Shown here: positions 38,003-47,243 of the stretch, in pieces
Numbering within the stretch: position 1 is the first letter of the stretch
Layout: each line of letters begins with the position of its first letter
NCBI RefSeq assembly: GCF_900113835.1
Contig: NZ_FOQV01000001.1
Coordinates: 992,001-1,056,000 of the forward strand
Direction: 5' to 3'
DNA length: 64,000 nt
DNA from: Allobosea sp. OK403
GTDB lineage: Bacteria > Pseudomonadota > Alphaproteobacteria > Rhizobiales > Beijerinckiaceae
Program-made: the position numbers and the translations under genes
Notes under the pieces: generated by a model
Told to the model about the DNA's origin: nothing
The model's database searches: none
What the model saw: the letters and a program-made list of their open reading frames with translations, nothing else

Positions 38003-39289
38003 TCAGTCGACGTAGCGCCGCATAACCAGAGAGGCGTTGGTCCCGCCAAAGCCGAAGGAATTCGACAGCACAGCGTCGATGCGGCGCTTCTTGGCGACAT
38101 GAGGCACGAGATCGAGATCGGTCTCGACGGAGGGGTTGTCGAGATTGATCGTCGGCGGCGCGACCTGGTCGCGAATCGCCAGGACCGAGAAGATCGCCTC
38201 GATCGCGCCGGCGGCGCCGAGCAGGTGGCCCGTGGCCGATTTGGTCGAGGACATCGCCGGCTTGCGCGAGGCGTTGGCCAGAAGCCGCTCTACCGCGCGC
38301 AGTTCGATCTCGTCTCCGAGTTGCGTCGAGGTGCCGTGCGCGTTGACGTAATCGAGATCGGATGCCGTCAGCCCCGCCCGATTCAAGGCCGCGGACATGC
38401 AGCGATAAGCGCCGTCTCCGTCTTCCGAAGGCGAGGTGATGTGATAGGCGTCCCCCGACATGCCGTAGCCGGTGATCTCGGCATAGATGCGGGCGCCGCG
38501 CGCCAAGGCGTGTTCGAGTTCCTCCAGCACGACGACGCCGGCGCCCTCGCCCATGACGAAGCCGTCGCGGTCCTTGTCATAGGGACGCGAGGCCTTCTCG
38601 GGCGTGTCGTTGAAGCCGGTCGACAGCGCGCGGCAGGCGCAGAAACCTGCAATGCCGAGCCGGTTGATCGCCGATTCCGTACCACCGGCCACCATCACCT
38701 CGGCATCGCCGAGCGCGACCATGCGGGCAGCGTCGCCGATCGCATGAGCGCCGGTGGAGCATGCCGTCACAACCGCGTGGTTGGGGCCCTTGAGGTGGTT
38801 CTCGATCGAGACATAGCCCGCCGCCAGATTGCTCAGGCGGCCGGGGATAAAGAAGGGCGAGAGCCGGCGCGGGCCGCGCTCCTTCAGGAGGATAGAAGCC
38901 TCATAGATGCCGCCGAGCCCGCCGATGCCGGAACCGATCGCGACGCCGGTCGCGGTCTGGTCCTCATAGCTCTCGGGCGCCCATTTCGCATCGGTCAGCG
39001 CCTGCTTGGCCGCCGCCATCGCGAAAACGATGAAATCGTCGACCTTGCGCTGTTCCTTCGGCTCCATCCAATCATCAGGATTGAAGGTGCCTTCGGTTCC
39101 ATCGCCACGTGAAATGTTGCAGGCGATCCGCGCAGGCAGATCGCTCGCGTCAAAACTCGTGATCGGCCCGGCGCCGCTGGCGCCGGACAGAATGCGAGCC
39201 CAAGTCGGCTCGACGCCACATCCAAGCGGCGTCACCATGCCGAGGCCGGTGACGACGACACGTCGCATCGTAAAACTGCGTGAAACCAT
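38003..39289 (-). CDS. fabF: Beta-ketoacyl-ACP synthase II
   Basis: Condenses malonyl-ACP with acyl-ACP in chain elongation. 428 residues; M8 (39268, MRRVVVTGLG) is an alternative start, but GAAAG precedes the first. The catalytic triad is visible: Cys in NHAVVTACSTGAHAIGDA, His in YVNAHGTSTQLGD, and His in KSATGHLLGAAGAIEAIF. FGFGGTNASLV closes the fold. It starts 33 bp after acpP in the fabD-fabG-acpP-fabF-mltG direction. Confidence 0.97.
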   Translation of the reverse strand: MVSRSFTMRRVVVTGLGMVTPLGCGVEPTWARILSGASGAGPITSFDASDLPARIACNISRGDGTEGTFNPDDWMEPKEQRKVDDFIVFAMAAAKQALTDAKWAPESYEDQTATGVAIGSGIGGLGGIYEASILLKERGPRRLSPFFIPGRLSNLAAGYVSIENHLKGPNHAVVTACSTGAHAIGDAARMVALGDAEVMVAGGTESAINRLGIAGFCACRALSTGFNDTPEKASRPYDKDRDGFVMGEGAGVVVLEELEHALARGARIYAEITGYGMSGDAYHITSPSEDGDGAYRCMSAALNRAGLTASDLDYVNAHGTSTQLGDEIELRAVERLLANASRKPAMSSTKSATGHLLGAAGAIEAIFSVLAIRDQVAPPTINLDNPSVETDLDLVPHVAKKRRIDAVLSNSFGFGGTNASLVMRRYVD

Positions 39290-39322
39290 GGGACTTTCGG
39301 CGGCGAGCGACCTGAAGGCGGC

Positions 39323-39556
39323 TCAGGCGGTCTTCGACAGGAACTTGACGGCGTCACCGACGGTCACGATCGTCTCGGCCGCATCGTCGGGGATCTCGAC
39401 GCCGAACTCTTCCTCGAAGGCCATCACGAGCTCGACGGTGTCGAGGCTGTCCGCGCCCAAATCCTCGATGAAGTTCGCGCCGTCCACGACCTTCTCCGGC
39501 TCGACGCCGAGATGCTCGACCACGATCTTCTTCACGCGCTCGGCGACATCGCTCAT
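39323..39556 (-). CDS. acpP: Acyl carrier protein
   Basis: Carries growing acyl chains on a phosphopantetheine arm. 77 residues from the ATG at 39556, with AAGGAAGAG upstream. The attachment serine is S37 in [20 protein letters not shown]. The protein is highly acidic, as expected. The longer frame upstream to 39775 has no homology and lacks that ribosome-binding site. A 259-bp AT-richer gap separates it from fabG, so acpP probably has its own promoter. A CTATAC box in the minus orientation lies in that gap, but no good partner box is evident. Confidence 0.97.
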   Translation of the reverse strand: MSDVAERVKKIVVEHLGVEPEKVVDGANFIEDLGADSLDTVELVMAFEEEFGVEIPDDAAETIVTVGDAVKFLSKTA

Positions 39557-39815
39557 GGGTCTCTTCCTTAAAGCTTGAAACACACCGCTGGATCGCGACG
39601 CGTATAGGGGAATTGCACTTCCCGTATCCCGCCTCACCAGAATGGTGCCGGCGGGCCGGAACTCTCGAAGCCTGCACAAACGCAACAACCGGGTCCTCGT
39701 CAAGTCCCCTCGGCACCTGCGCTGCAGTGCGACGGCGCTCAGTAACACAGGCCGCGGAGGCTGGCGAGAGTACAAAACCCTCTTTAAAAACTTTTGAAAA
39801 GCTTTAGCAAGCCAT

Positions 39816-40553
39816 TCAAATCATTGTCATTCCGCCGTTGACGTGCAGAGTTTGCCCTGTCACGTAAGCGGCCTCATTGCTGGCGAGATAGGCAACCGCG
39901 GCAGCAACATCTGCGCCCGAGCCCAGCCGGCCCATCGGCACGTCGGACAAGATGCCCTCGCGCTGCTTTTCGTTAAGCGCCTGCGTCATCGGCGACTCGA
40001 TGAACCCCGGCGCGACGATATTGACGGTGATGTTGCGGCTGGCGACCTCGGCCGCAAGCGCCTTCGACATGCCGATCAACCCGGCCTTGGAGGCCGCGTA
40101 ATTGCCCTGCCCGGGATTGCCTGTCGTCCCGACGACGGAGCCGATCGAGATGATGCGGCCATAGCGGCGGCGCATCATCGTCTTCACGGCCGCGCGCGAG
40201 AGCCTGAAGGCCGCGGTCAGATTGACGGCAATGACGCTGTCCCAATCCTCGTCCTTCAGGCGTAGGAACAGGTTGTCGCGCGTGACGCCGGCATTGTTGA
40301 CGAGGATGTCGAGCCCACCGAGTTTCTCTTCCGCCGCCGGCACAAGCGCCTCGACCGATTCCTTGTCGGACAGATTGCAGGGCGCGATCACGGCCCGCTC
40401 GCCGAGTTCAGCGGCCAGAGCCTCCAGAGCCTCGAGCCGCGTGCCGGAGAGCGCCACCGTCGCGCCCTGGCTGTGCAGCTGCCGCGCGATCGCGCCACCC
40501 AGGCCGCCGGTCGCACCGGTGACCAGGGCCTTCTTGCCCGTCAAATCAAACAT
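39816..40553 (-). CDS. fabG: 3-oxoacyl-ACP reductase
   Basis: NADPH-dependent reduction of beta-ketoacyl-ACP. 245 residues. Short-chain dehydrogenase features: [15 protein letters not shown] cofactor loop (residues 12-26), [11 protein letters not shown], catalytic S-Y-K in [21 protein letters not shown], and [30 protein letters not shown] and QTLHVNGGM complete the C-terminal half, which is typical of FabG. It lies 31 bp downstream of fabD. Confidence 0.96.
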   Translation of the reverse strand: MFDLTGKKALVTGATGGLGGAIARQLHSQGATVALSGTRLEALEALAAELGERAVIAPCNLSDKESVEALVPAAEEKLGGLDILVNNAGVTRDNLFLRLKDEDWDSVIAVNLTAAFRLSRAAVKTMMRRRYGRIISIGSVVGTTGNPGQGNYAASKAGLIGMSKALAAEVASRNITVNIVAPGFIESPMTQALNEKQREGILSDVPMGRLGSGADVAAAVAYLASNEAAYVTGQTLHVNGGMTMI

Positions 40554-40584
40554 GGTCTCTCCCTGTGTTCGGCGCCCCGCCGTT

Positions 40585-41529
40585 TCACCCGTTCCGGGTT
40601 TTGTAATTTGCGATGTCGTCGGCCGTGCCGACGGAGATGGTGGCGGTACCTGCCGCGATCCGCTTGATCAGGCCGGCCAGCACCTTGCCGCTGCCGGCCT
40701 CGACGAACTGGGTGACGCCTGCATCGGCCATCGCCAGCACGCATTCGCGCCAGCGCACCGTGCCAGTGACCTGCGCCACCAATGAGGCGCGAATGGCGGC
40801 CGGGTCGCTCAGCGGCGCGGCGCCGACATTGGCCATCACGGGAACGACGGGCGCCTGCATCGAGACCTCGGCCAGCGCGGCGCGCATGGCCTCGGCGGCA
40901 GGCTGCATCAGGGCACAATGGAATGGCGCGGACACAGGCAGCAGCATGGCGCGCTTGACGCCGCGCTCGGCGGAAAGCGCGATGGCGCGCTCAATCGCCG
41001 CCTTGGCGCCCGACAGCACGACCTGGCCGCCGCCATTGTCATTGGCCGCCTCGCAGACTTCGCCCTGGGCGGCGTCATTGGCAATGGAGCGCGCGAGATC
41101 GAGCTCCGCCCCCAGAAGTGCGGCCATGGCGCCCTGCCCGGCCGGCACGGCCTTCTGCATGGCGTCGCCCCGGATCCGCAGCAGACGCGCCGCATCCGTG
41201 ATGCTGAAGGTCCCGGCCGCAGCAAGCGCCGAATATTCGCCGAGCGAGTGGCCGGCGACGAAGGCCGCGTCGCGCTTCAGGTCGAGTCCGGCCTCGGCCT
41301 CGAGCACGCGAATGACGGCAAGGCTGACGGCCATCAGCGCCGGCTGCGCATTGGCGGTCAGCGTCAAGTCCTCGGCAGGCCCTTCCCACATCAGGGTCGA
41401 GAGCTTCTGCGAGAGCGCCGCATCGACCTCGTCGAACACGGCTTTCGCCTGGGGGAAGGCCTCGGTCAGGCTCTTGCCCATGCCCACGACCTGGGAACCC
41501 TGGCCGGGAAAGATGAACGCTGTGGTCAT
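40585..41529 (-). CDS. fabD: Malonyl-CoA:ACP transacylase
   Basis: Loads malonyl groups onto ACP. 314 residues. IFPGQGSQVVGMG at the start, GHSLGEYSAL with the nucleophilic serine near residue 94, and the histidine in PVSAPFHCALM are the family landmarks, together with VEAGSGKVLAGLIKRI at the end. It is the first gene of the fatty-acid cluster and is divergent from rpsF across 328 bp. Confidence 0.97.
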   Translation of the reverse strand: MTTAFIFPGQGSQVVGMGKSLTEAFPQAKAVFDEVDAALSQKLSTLMWEGPAEDLTLTANAQPALMAVSLAVIRVLEAEAGLDLKRDAAFVAGHSLGEYSALAAAGTFSITDAARLLRIRGDAMQKAVPAGQGAMAALLGAELDLARSIANDAAQGEVCEAANDNGGGQVVLSGAKAAIERAIALSAERGVKRAMLLPVSAPFHCALMQPAAEAMRAALAEVSMQAPVVPVMANVGAAPLSDPAAIRASLVAQVTGTVRWRECVLAMADAGVTQFVEAGSGKVLAGLIKRIAAGTATISVGTADDIANYKTRNG

Positions 41530-41857
41530 TTCAGGCTAACCTCGATCGTCACGCCATAGTGATCAAGACGGCGCTGTCACATTGCTGGAGAGCTCCCGTC
41601 AAGCAACTCATGCGACATTTCCGCAGTTCATATGGGTTCTTTGCACTGATTTTGGTTGCGCGAGGCGTCGTCAGCCTGTAACGACCCGCTTCTGCTTGTT
41701 CGGCCGGAGGCTGAACGGATGGCGGGCTTTCGCCCGCAGGTTCCTCATCAGGACCGTCATCCCGTGTCTCCGCCTTCGATGAAATCCTGTCGGGCCTGTT
41801 CCAGGGCTCGGAGGGCTCCGCGCCGGGCGAAGCAGGGTGAAACAGAAAGGCCACTCA
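41530..41857. promoter_or_regulatory. Divergent intergenic region fabD / rpsF
   Basis: A 328-bp region with no supported gene. It must contain promoters for fabD (minus) and rpsF (plus), though I see no clear -35/-10 pair. A GCGGGC-TTTC-GCCCGC hairpin lies at 41723-41738. The last 70 bp before rpsF contain CGGAGGGCTCCG and CCTGTC/CAGG pairings, which could be an S6:S18-type leader; this is only a suggestion. Confidence 0.4.
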
Positions 41858-42322
41858 ATGGCATTGTACGAGCATGTCCTGCTCGCGCGACAAGACGTCA
41901 GCGCGCAGCAGGTCGAAACCCTTGTCGAGCAGTTCAAGGGCATCATCGAGGCGAATGGCGGCTCGGTTCCGAAGGTGGAGTACTGGGGCGTCAAGTCGCT
42001 CGGCTACCGCATTAAGAAGAACCGTAAGGCGCATTACTCGCTGCTGAACATCAACGCCCCCTCCGCCGCCGTGCTGGAGATGGAGCGCCAGATGCGCATC
42101 AACGAAGACGTCCTGCGCTTCCTGACCGTTCGCGTCGAGGAGCTCGAAGAAGGTCAGTCGGCCATGCTGCAGAAGCGTGACCGCGACGACCGTGGTGATC
42201 GCGGCGACCGCTTCGACCGTGGCGCCGGCGGTGGTGATCGTTTCGACCGCGATCGTGGCCCGCGCCGCGACCGTCCGCGTCGCGACGACGAAGCCACCGA
42301 AACCACTGGCGCGGAGGTCTGA
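41858..42322 (+). CDS. rpsF: 30S ribosomal protein S6
   Basis: Small-subunit protein that pairs with S18 on the platform. 154 residues from the ATG at 41858 ([20 protein letters not shown]), with GAAAGG upstream. The S6 core spans about residues 1-95 ([26 protein letters not shown]). The remaining tail is an Arg/Asp/Gly repeat ([11 protein letters not shown] and RDRPRRDDE), longer than in E. coli; such charged tails are common in alphaproteobacterial S6. rpsR follows 3 bp later. Confidence 0.97.
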   Translation: MALYEHVLLARQDVSAQQVETLVEQFKGIIEANGGSVPKVEYWGVKSLGYRIKKNRKAHYSLLNINAPSAAVLEMERQMRINEDVLRFLTVRVEELEEGQSAMLQKRDRDDRGDRGDRFDRGAGGGDRFDRDRGPRRDRPRRDDEATETTGAEV

Positions 42323-42325
42323 GCC

Positions 42326-42571
42326 ATGTCGACTGCATCAGCCGGCGCTCGCCGCCCCTTCTTCCGCCGCCGCAAGTCCTGCCCCTTCTCGGGCGAGGGC
42401 GCTCCGAAGATCGACTACAAGGATGTGCGCCTGCTCTCGCGCTACATCTCCGAGCGCGGCAAGATCGTGCCGTCGCGCATCACGGCGGTCTCCGCCAAGA
42501 AGCAGCGTGAGCTCGCCCAGGCGATCAAGCGCGCCCGCTTCCTCGGCCTGCTGCCCTACGTCATCCGCTGA
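42326..42571 (+). CDS. rpsR: 30S ribosomal protein S18
   Basis: Partner of S6 on the ribosome platform. 81 residues. The family signature is recognisable in [34 protein letters not shown]. The N-terminus [16 protein letters not shown] contains a cysteine usual in this protein. It starts 3 bp after rpsF. A GC palindrome without a U-run (CCGGCGGCGCC-TC-GGCGCCGCCGG, 42588-42611) lies 16 bp downstream and may trim or weaken read-through to the DUF2232 gene. Confidence 0.97.
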   Translation: MSTASAGARRPFFRRRKSCPFSGEGAPKIDYKDVRLLSRYISERGKIVPSRITAVSAKKQRELAQAIKRARFLGLLPYVIR

Positions 42572-42587
42572 GCGGATTTGAGACTGC

Positions 42588-42611
42588 CCGGCGGCGCCTC
42601 GGCGCCGCCGG
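42588..42611 (+). other. GC palindrome after rpsR
   Basis: Perfect 11-bp arms around TC, immediately after rpsR. No U-tract follows. It could be a 3'-end stabiliser between rpsR and the DUF2232 gene. Confidence 0.6.
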
Positions 42612-42732
42612 TTCATCGAAACGACAACCATGGTCGCCCAGTGGTGAAACTCCACCGGGTATGTTGAGGCGAAAAGCCTCTCACCCTGTCGAGCCGAAAG
42701 GCTAGCGAACAGCGGGACAGCAGGACGAAAGC

Positions 42733-43674
42733 ATGCTTCCGATCGTCGGCATCGGCGCGGGCCTGGTAGCGGCCCTGCTCTTCGCGGTGGTGATCACTGG
42801 ATCGCCGCTGGCGGCATTGCTGTATTCCGCCGCCCCCCTCCCAATCTTCATCGCAGCGCTTGGCTGGAATCACCGTGCGGGTCTCGTGGCCATCGCCGCA
42901 GGCACGCTTGCGGTTGCCGTGGCGCTCAGCGTCACCGCCGGTGTCGGCTTTGCGGTCATCATCGCCGTGCCGGCCTGGTGGATCGCCTATCTCGCCTTAC
43001 TGGCACGCGAAGAGGCAGGCGCTGTCGAGTGGTATCCGCTCGGCCGGCTGCTGCTCTGGATCGCCGGAACGGCCGCGCTTGTCACCGTCGGCAGCGCGCT
43101 GGTGATGACGACGGATTACGAGGCATATCGCTCCGTCATCGCCCGCATCATCGAAAACCTGCTCACCGAGATGGTGCGCGCCAAGCTGATCGCGCTGCCC
43201 GCCGATGTCCGGCTGCCGGAGCTCGCCCAGAGCCTCGCGCCGGCGGTTCCTGTCGGCATCGGGGCATCCTTCGTCACCACGATCACCGCCAATCTCTGGA
43301 TCGCCGCCAAGGCGGTCCGCATTTCCGGTCGGCTGCCGCGGCCCTGGCCGTTCATCCCCGCCACCACATTGCCGCGTCAGGCGCTGCTGCTGCTGGTGCT
43401 CGCTTTGGTGACGGCCTCGCTCGGCGGCTTCGTCGGCGTCGCCGGCGCGGCGCTGACCGGGGCCTTGCTTGCCGCCTTCATGTTCAGTGGGCTCGCGCTC
43501 CTGCATGACGCCTCACGCGGCAAGGCTTGGCGCACGCCGATGCTCGTCTCGGTCTATGTCGCGCTCGTCATCATGCAGGCCGTGCTGACGCCGCTTCTGG
43601 CGCTGGCGGGCCTGCTCGACACCCTTCTCGGCCTGCGCAAGCGAGCCGCGCTGCCTCCACCACCTAACGCCTAA
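42733..43674 (+). CDS. DUF2232 family integral membrane protein
   Basis: 313 residues, nearly all hydrophobic, with about eight predicted membrane helices (for example [74 protein letters not shown]). Its position between rpsR and rplI is conserved in Hyphomicrobiales and matches DUF2232 proteins there. The function is unknown; DUF2232 relatives are distantly related to ECF-transporter-like S components and YybS. The leader (42572-42732) contains GAGGC/GCCTC and AGCC/GGCT hairpins. Confidence 0.82.
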   Translation: MLPIVGIGAGLVAALLFAVVITGSPLAALLYSAAPLPIFIAALGWNHRAGLVAIAAGTLAVAVALSVTAGVGFAVIIAVPAWWIAYLALLAREEAGAVEWYPLGRLLLWIAGTAALVTVGSALVMTTDYEAYRSVIARIIENLLTEMVRAKLIALPADVRLPELAQSLAPAVPVGIGASFVTTITANLWIAAKAVRISGRLPRPWPFIPATTLPRQALLLLVLALVTASLGGFVGVAGAALTGALLAAFMFSGLALLHDASRGKAWRTPMLVSVYVALVIMQAVLTPLLALAGLLDTLLGLRKRAALPPPPNA

Positions 43675-43709
43675 CCCTATCAACTACACTCAAAACGGAG
43701 ATTAAGACC

Positions 43710-44273
43710 ATGGAAGTGATCCTGCTCGAACGCGTCGCCAAGCTCGGCCAGATGGGCGAAGTCGTCCGCGTCCGCGACGGCTTCGGCCGCAACTACCTGC
43801 TCGCCCGCGGCAAGGCGCTGCGCGCCACCGAAGACAACCGCAAGCGCTTCGAGACCCAGCGCATCGAACTCGAGACCCGCAATCTCGAGCTGAAGTCGGA
43901 AGCCGAGACCGTCGCCGAGACGCTGAACGGCCACTCGGTCGTGATCCTGCGCCAGTCGGGCGAATCCGGCGTGCTCTACGGCTCGGTCTCGACCCGCGAC
44001 ATCGCCGAGTCCCTGACCGCCGACGGCTTCCACGTCGCCCGCAGCCAGGTGACGCTGAACGCCCCGATCAAGACGCTCGGCCTGCACACCGTCCCGGTCG
44101 TGCTGCATCCGGAAGTCTCGGTGACGGTCACGATCAACGTCGCCCGTTCGGCGGAAGAGGCCGAGCGCCAGGTGCGCGGCGAGAACGTCACGGCCCGCGA
44201 GGAATTCGACCTCGACGATCTCGGCCTCGAGGTCGGCGCGGCCCTGGCGGAAGCCGGCGAGGACGATCGCTGA
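43710..44273 (+). CDS. rplI: 50S ribosomal protein L9
   Basis: Large-subunit protein near the L1 stalk. 187 residues. The N-domain opens [21 protein letters not shown] and contains [18 protein letters not shown] long connecting helix follows ([22 protein letters not shown]), then the C-domain ([14 protein letters not shown]). The acidic tail after residue 150 is longer than in E. coli (149 residues). GGAG precedes the start. It is closed by an intrinsic terminator. Confidence 0.97.
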   Translation: MEVILLERVAKLGQMGEVVRVRDGFGRNYLLARGKALRATEDNRKRFETQRIELETRNLELKSEAETVAETLNGHSVVILRQSGESGVLYGSVSTRDIAESLTADGFHVARSQVTLNAPIKTLGLHTVPVVLHPEVSVTVTINVARSAEEAERQVRGENVTAREEFDLDDLGLEVGAALAEAGEDDR

Positions 44274-44297
44274 GCTTTCTCGATTTCGCATCGAGTC

Positions 44298-44332
44298 AAG
44301 GGCGCCATGGCAACATGGCGCCCTTTTCGTTT
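44298..44332 (+). terminator. Rho-independent terminator after rplI
   Basis: Stem AAGGGCGCCATG / CATGGCGCCCTT with loop GCAA, followed by TTCGTTT, 25 bp past the rplI stop. It separates the ribosomal-protein unit from dnaB. Confidence 0.9.
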
Positions 44333-44441
44333 GGTGGGCTGTGGAGTGCCGTGGATTGCGGATTCGGTGCTGGCGCAAACCGTCAGGGTGCTAGACTAAG
44401 CTACGTTCCGACTCATCCCTGACCGAACCTGTCCGCAGACC

Positions 44442-45929
44442 ATGGCCACCGCCACCGCCCTCGTCGCCCGCCTCGAAAACCGCGAGGCCGAGTACCGCGT
44501 CCAGCCTCACAACATCGAGGCGGAGCAGGCGCTGCTGGGCGCGATCCTGGTCAATAACGACGCCTTCTATCGCGTCTCCGACTTCCTGTTGCCGGATCAT
44601 TTCTTCGAGGCGATCCACCAGCGCGTCTTCGAGTTGATGTCGAGCCTTGTCCGTGCCGGCAAGATTGCAACGCCGATCACGCTCAAGACCTTCGTCGGCG
44701 AGATGGACCTCGGCGGCATCACCGCCTCGCAGTATCTCGCCCGCCTCGCGGCCGAAGCAACGACGGTCATCAACGCACAGGACTATGGCCGCACGGTCTA
44801 CGACCTCGCCATCCGCCGCCAGCTCATCGGCGTCGGTGAGGAGCTGGTCAATGTCGCCTATGACGCCCCGGTCGACATGGCGCCGCGCGAGCAGATCGAG
44901 GACGCCGAGCGCAAGCTCTACGAGCTTGCCGAAAAGGGCCGCTACGAGGGCGGGTTCCAGAAGTTCGACAATGCGCTGCGCACCGCGATCGACATGGCAG
45001 CCAACGCCTATGCCCGCGCCGGCGGTCTTTCGGGCATCTCGTCGGGCCTGCGCGATCTCGACCAGCGTATGGGCGGCCTGCAACCCTCCGACCTGATCGT
45101 CCTCGCCGGCCGCCCCGCCATGGGCAAGACGTCGCTTGCAACGAACATCGCCTTCAACATGGCGAAGGCCTGGCGCGGCGAGCGGCAGCCGGACGGTACG
45201 CTCAAGACCGTCGATGGCGCCATCGTCGCCTTCTTCTCGCTCGAAATGTCGGCCGACCAGCTCGCCACGCGCATCGTCGCCGAGCAGTCGGGCATCTCCT
45301 CCTACAAGATCAGGCAGGGCCGCATCACCGAGGCCGATTTTGCGCGCTTGACCGATGTCGCGGCGCAAATCGAGAAGCTGCCGCTCTATATCGACCAGAC
45401 CGGCGGCATCTCGATCGCCCAGCTCGTTGCCCGCGCCCGCCGATTGAAGCGTCAGAAGGGGCTCGATGCCCTCTTCATCGACTATCTGCAGCTCCTCTCC
45501 GGCTCGTCCAAGAACAGCCAGAATCGTGTGCAGGAATTGACCGAGATCACCACCAGCCTGAAGGCGCTGGCCAAGGAGCTTGCCGTTCCGATCATCGCGC
45601 TTTCGCAGCTCTCGCGTCAGGTCGAAAGCCGCGACGACAAGCGTCCGCAGCTCTCGGATCTGCGTGAATCGGGCTCGATCGAGCAGGACGCCGACGTCGT
45701 GATGTTCGTCTATCGCGACGAATACTATCTCAAGGGCAAGGAGCCGCGCCCCGGCACCGAAGAGCACAACAAGTGGCAAATCGAGATGGAAGCCGCCCAT
45801 GGCGTGGCCGAGCTCATCATCGGCAAGCAGCGCCACGGCCCCACCGGGGCGATCGCGCTCCAGTTCGACGCCGAGGTGACGCGCTTCTCTGACCGCGCTG
45901 ACGACCTCCGACTCCCGGATCGCGAATGA
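44442..45929 (+). CDS. dnaB: Replicative DNA helicase DnaB
   Basis: Hexameric 5'-3' helicase of the replication fork. 495 residues, no intein. The N-terminal primase-interacting domain (VQPHNIEAEQALLGAILVNN) is followed by a linker and the RecA-like motor. Walker A is AGRPAMGKTSLA, Walker B is ALFIDYLQLL, and the arginine-finger region lies around QLSRQVESRDDKRPQLSDLRESG. The C-terminus and stop lie in the first copy of a 17-bp tandem duplication that also contains the alr start. The upstream gap (44333-44441) follows the rplI terminator and should hold the promoter. Confidence 0.98.
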   Translation: MATATALVARLENREAEYRVQPHNIEAEQALLGAILVNNDAFYRVSDFLLPDHFFEAIHQRVFELMSSLVRAGKIATPITLKTFVGEMDLGGITASQYLARLAAEATTVINAQDYGRTVYDLAIRRQLIGVGEELVNVAYDAPVDMAPREQIEDAERKLYELAEKGRYEGGFQKFDNALRTAIDMAANAYARAGGLSGISSGLRDLDQRMGGLQPSDLIVLAGRPAMGKTSLATNIAFNMAKAWRGERQPDGTLKTVDGAIVAFFSLEMSADQLATRIVAEQSGISSYKIRQGRITEADFARLTDVAAQIEKLPLYIDQTGGISIAQLVARARRLKRQKGLDALFIDYLQLLSGSSKNSQNRVQELTEITTSLKALAKELAVPIIALSQLSRQVESRDDKRPQLSDLRESGSIEQDADVVMFVYRDEYYLKGKEPRPGTEEHNKWQIEMEAAHGVAELIIGKQRHGPTGAIALQFDAEVTRFSDRADDLRLPDRE

Positions 45930-45950
45930 GCACGGATCGCGAATGAGCAC
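45917..45950 (+). repeat. 17-bp tandem duplication spanning dnaB stop and alr start
   Basis: GGATCGCGAATGAGCAC occurs twice in tandem (45917-45933 and 45934-45950). Each copy contains an overlapping ATGA stop-start. Confidence 0.95.
45926..45946 (+). other. Six-codon relay ORF (MSTDRE) between dnaB and alr
   Basis: Because the duplication is not a multiple of three, the ATG in the first copy opens a six-residue frame that ends at a TGA overlapping the alr ATG in the second copy. Its start overlaps the dnaB stop by 4 nt and its stop overlaps the alr start by 4 nt, so coupling could pass through it. Translation is inferred, not shown. Confidence 0.5.
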
Positions 45951-47073
45951 CTTCGATTCAACCGACGCCGCGACCGCTGGCGCCATCCTCACCGTCGATC
46001 TCGGCGCGCTGGTCGCCAATTGGCGGGCGCTGGGCGCGCGTGCCGGAACGGAAGCCGGCGCGGTGGTCAAGGCGAACGCCTATGGCATCGGCATCGAACC
46101 GGCAGTGACGGCGCTCGCCAAAGCCGGCTGCCGCAGCTTCTTCGTCGCGCATCTTTCCGAGGGCATCCGGGCGCGCAGCGTTGCCCCCGATGCAGCGGTC
46201 TATATCCTCAACGGGCTTTTACCCGACACATGCGGCGTCTATGCAGAACACGAGCTGTCGCCCGTGCTCGGTTCGCATGAGGAGCTGCTGGAATGGGCCT
46301 CCTTTCGCCAGACCGGCGCACAGGTTCGGCCTGCGGCGCTGCATGTCGATACCGCGATGAACCGGCTCGGGCTCTGGCCCGGCGAGGGGCTCAACCTGGC
46401 CCGTGAGCGCAGCGGCGTGATCGCCGCGGCCGGGATCGGGCTGGTGATGAGCCATTTCGCCTCCTCTGAGGACGAGGCAGACCCGGCCAATGCCCGCCAG
46501 ATCGCGGCCTTCGCCGAGATCGCGGCCGCATTCCCCGAGACTCCGGCCTCGCTGAAGAATTCTTCCGGCCATTTCCTGAAGGACTGCCCATCCTATCAGC
46601 TGACTCGGCCAGGCTATGCGCTCTATGGCGGCAACCCGACACCGGGCCAGGCCAACCCGATGCAGCCCGTCATCGGCCTGGAGGCGCGCATCATCCAGTT
46701 GCGCGAGGTCGAGGCCGGCACGCAGGCGGGCTATAATGGTCGCTGGACGGCCAAGAGTCGGCGCAAGCTCGCCACCATCTGCCTCGGCTATGCCGACGGC
46801 TACCCGCGCAATGCGAGCTGGACCGATAGCGTCACGGGCGGCTCGGCGCTGGTCGGCGGGGTGTCCTGCCCCTTCGTCGGCTCTGTCTCGATGGATCTGA
46901 TCATCGTCGACGTCACCGAAGCTCCGGACGGCGCGGCGGTTCGCGGCGCGCCCGTCACGCTGATCGGCGGCCCGCTCGACCTGGAGGCCGTCGGCGCCGG
47001 GGCCAAGACCGTCGGCTACGAGATTCTGACCAGCCTCGGTCGGCGTTACGCTCGCCGCTATGTGGGGTTGTGA
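45943..47073 (+). CDS. alr: Alanine racemase
   Basis: PLP enzyme giving D-alanine for peptidoglycan. 376 residues. The PLP lysine is in AVVKANAYGIG (around residue 42). HVDTAMNRLGL, SHFASSEDEADP and the C-terminal CLGYADGYPRNAS and GSVSMDLIIVDVT segments are family landmarks, the first of these two containing the conserved tyrosine region. The ATG at 45943 lies in the second copy of the 17-bp duplication. The dnaB-alr-radA order is usual in Hyphomicrobiales. Confidence 0.96.
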   Translation: MSTFDSTDAATAGAILTVDLGALVANWRALGARAGTEAGAVVKANAYGIGIEPAVTALAKAGCRSFFVAHLSEGIRARSVAPDAAVYILNGLLPDTCGVYAEHELSPVLGSHEELLEWASFRQTGAQVRPAALHVDTAMNRLGLWPGEGLNLARERSGVIAAAGIGLVMSHFASSEDEADPANARQIAAFAEIAAAFPETPASLKNSSGHFLKDCPSYQLTRPGYALYGGNPTPGQANPMQPVIGLEARIIQLREVEAGTQAGYNGRWTAKSRRKLATICLGYADGYPRNASWTDSVTGGSALVGGVSCPFVGSVSMDLIIVDVTEAPDGAAVRGAPVTLIGGPLDLEAVGAGAKTVGYEILTSLGRRYARRYVGL

Positions 47074-47099
47074 GCACGTTGGCAAGCGATCCCGCCACT

Positions 47100-47230
47100 G
47101 TCATTCCGGGGCACGGCGCAGCCGTGAACCCGGAACCCACGACCGGGCGCGCGCCTTCCACCGTGCTTGGAAATTATCGCACCCCGTCGTGGGTTCCGGG
47201 TTCTTCGCTGGCGCGAAGCCCCGGAAAGAC
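47100..47230. repeat. Long imperfect inverted repeat between alr and radA
   Basis: Outer arms GTCATTCCGGGGC and GCCCCGGAAAGAC; inner arms GAACCCGGAACCCACGAC and GTCGTGGGTTCCGGGTTC pair perfectly. The whole 131-bp element nearly fills the 170-bp gap and would form a cruciform or a long RNA hairpin. Its ends resemble those at 62274-62387. Confidence 0.85.
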
Positions 47231-47243
47231 ATCGTAAGACGCG

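Noticed and set aside
44442-45929. Intein in dnaB
   Set aside because: DnaB is a common intein host, but this protein is 495 residues and its Walker motifs are uninterrupted.
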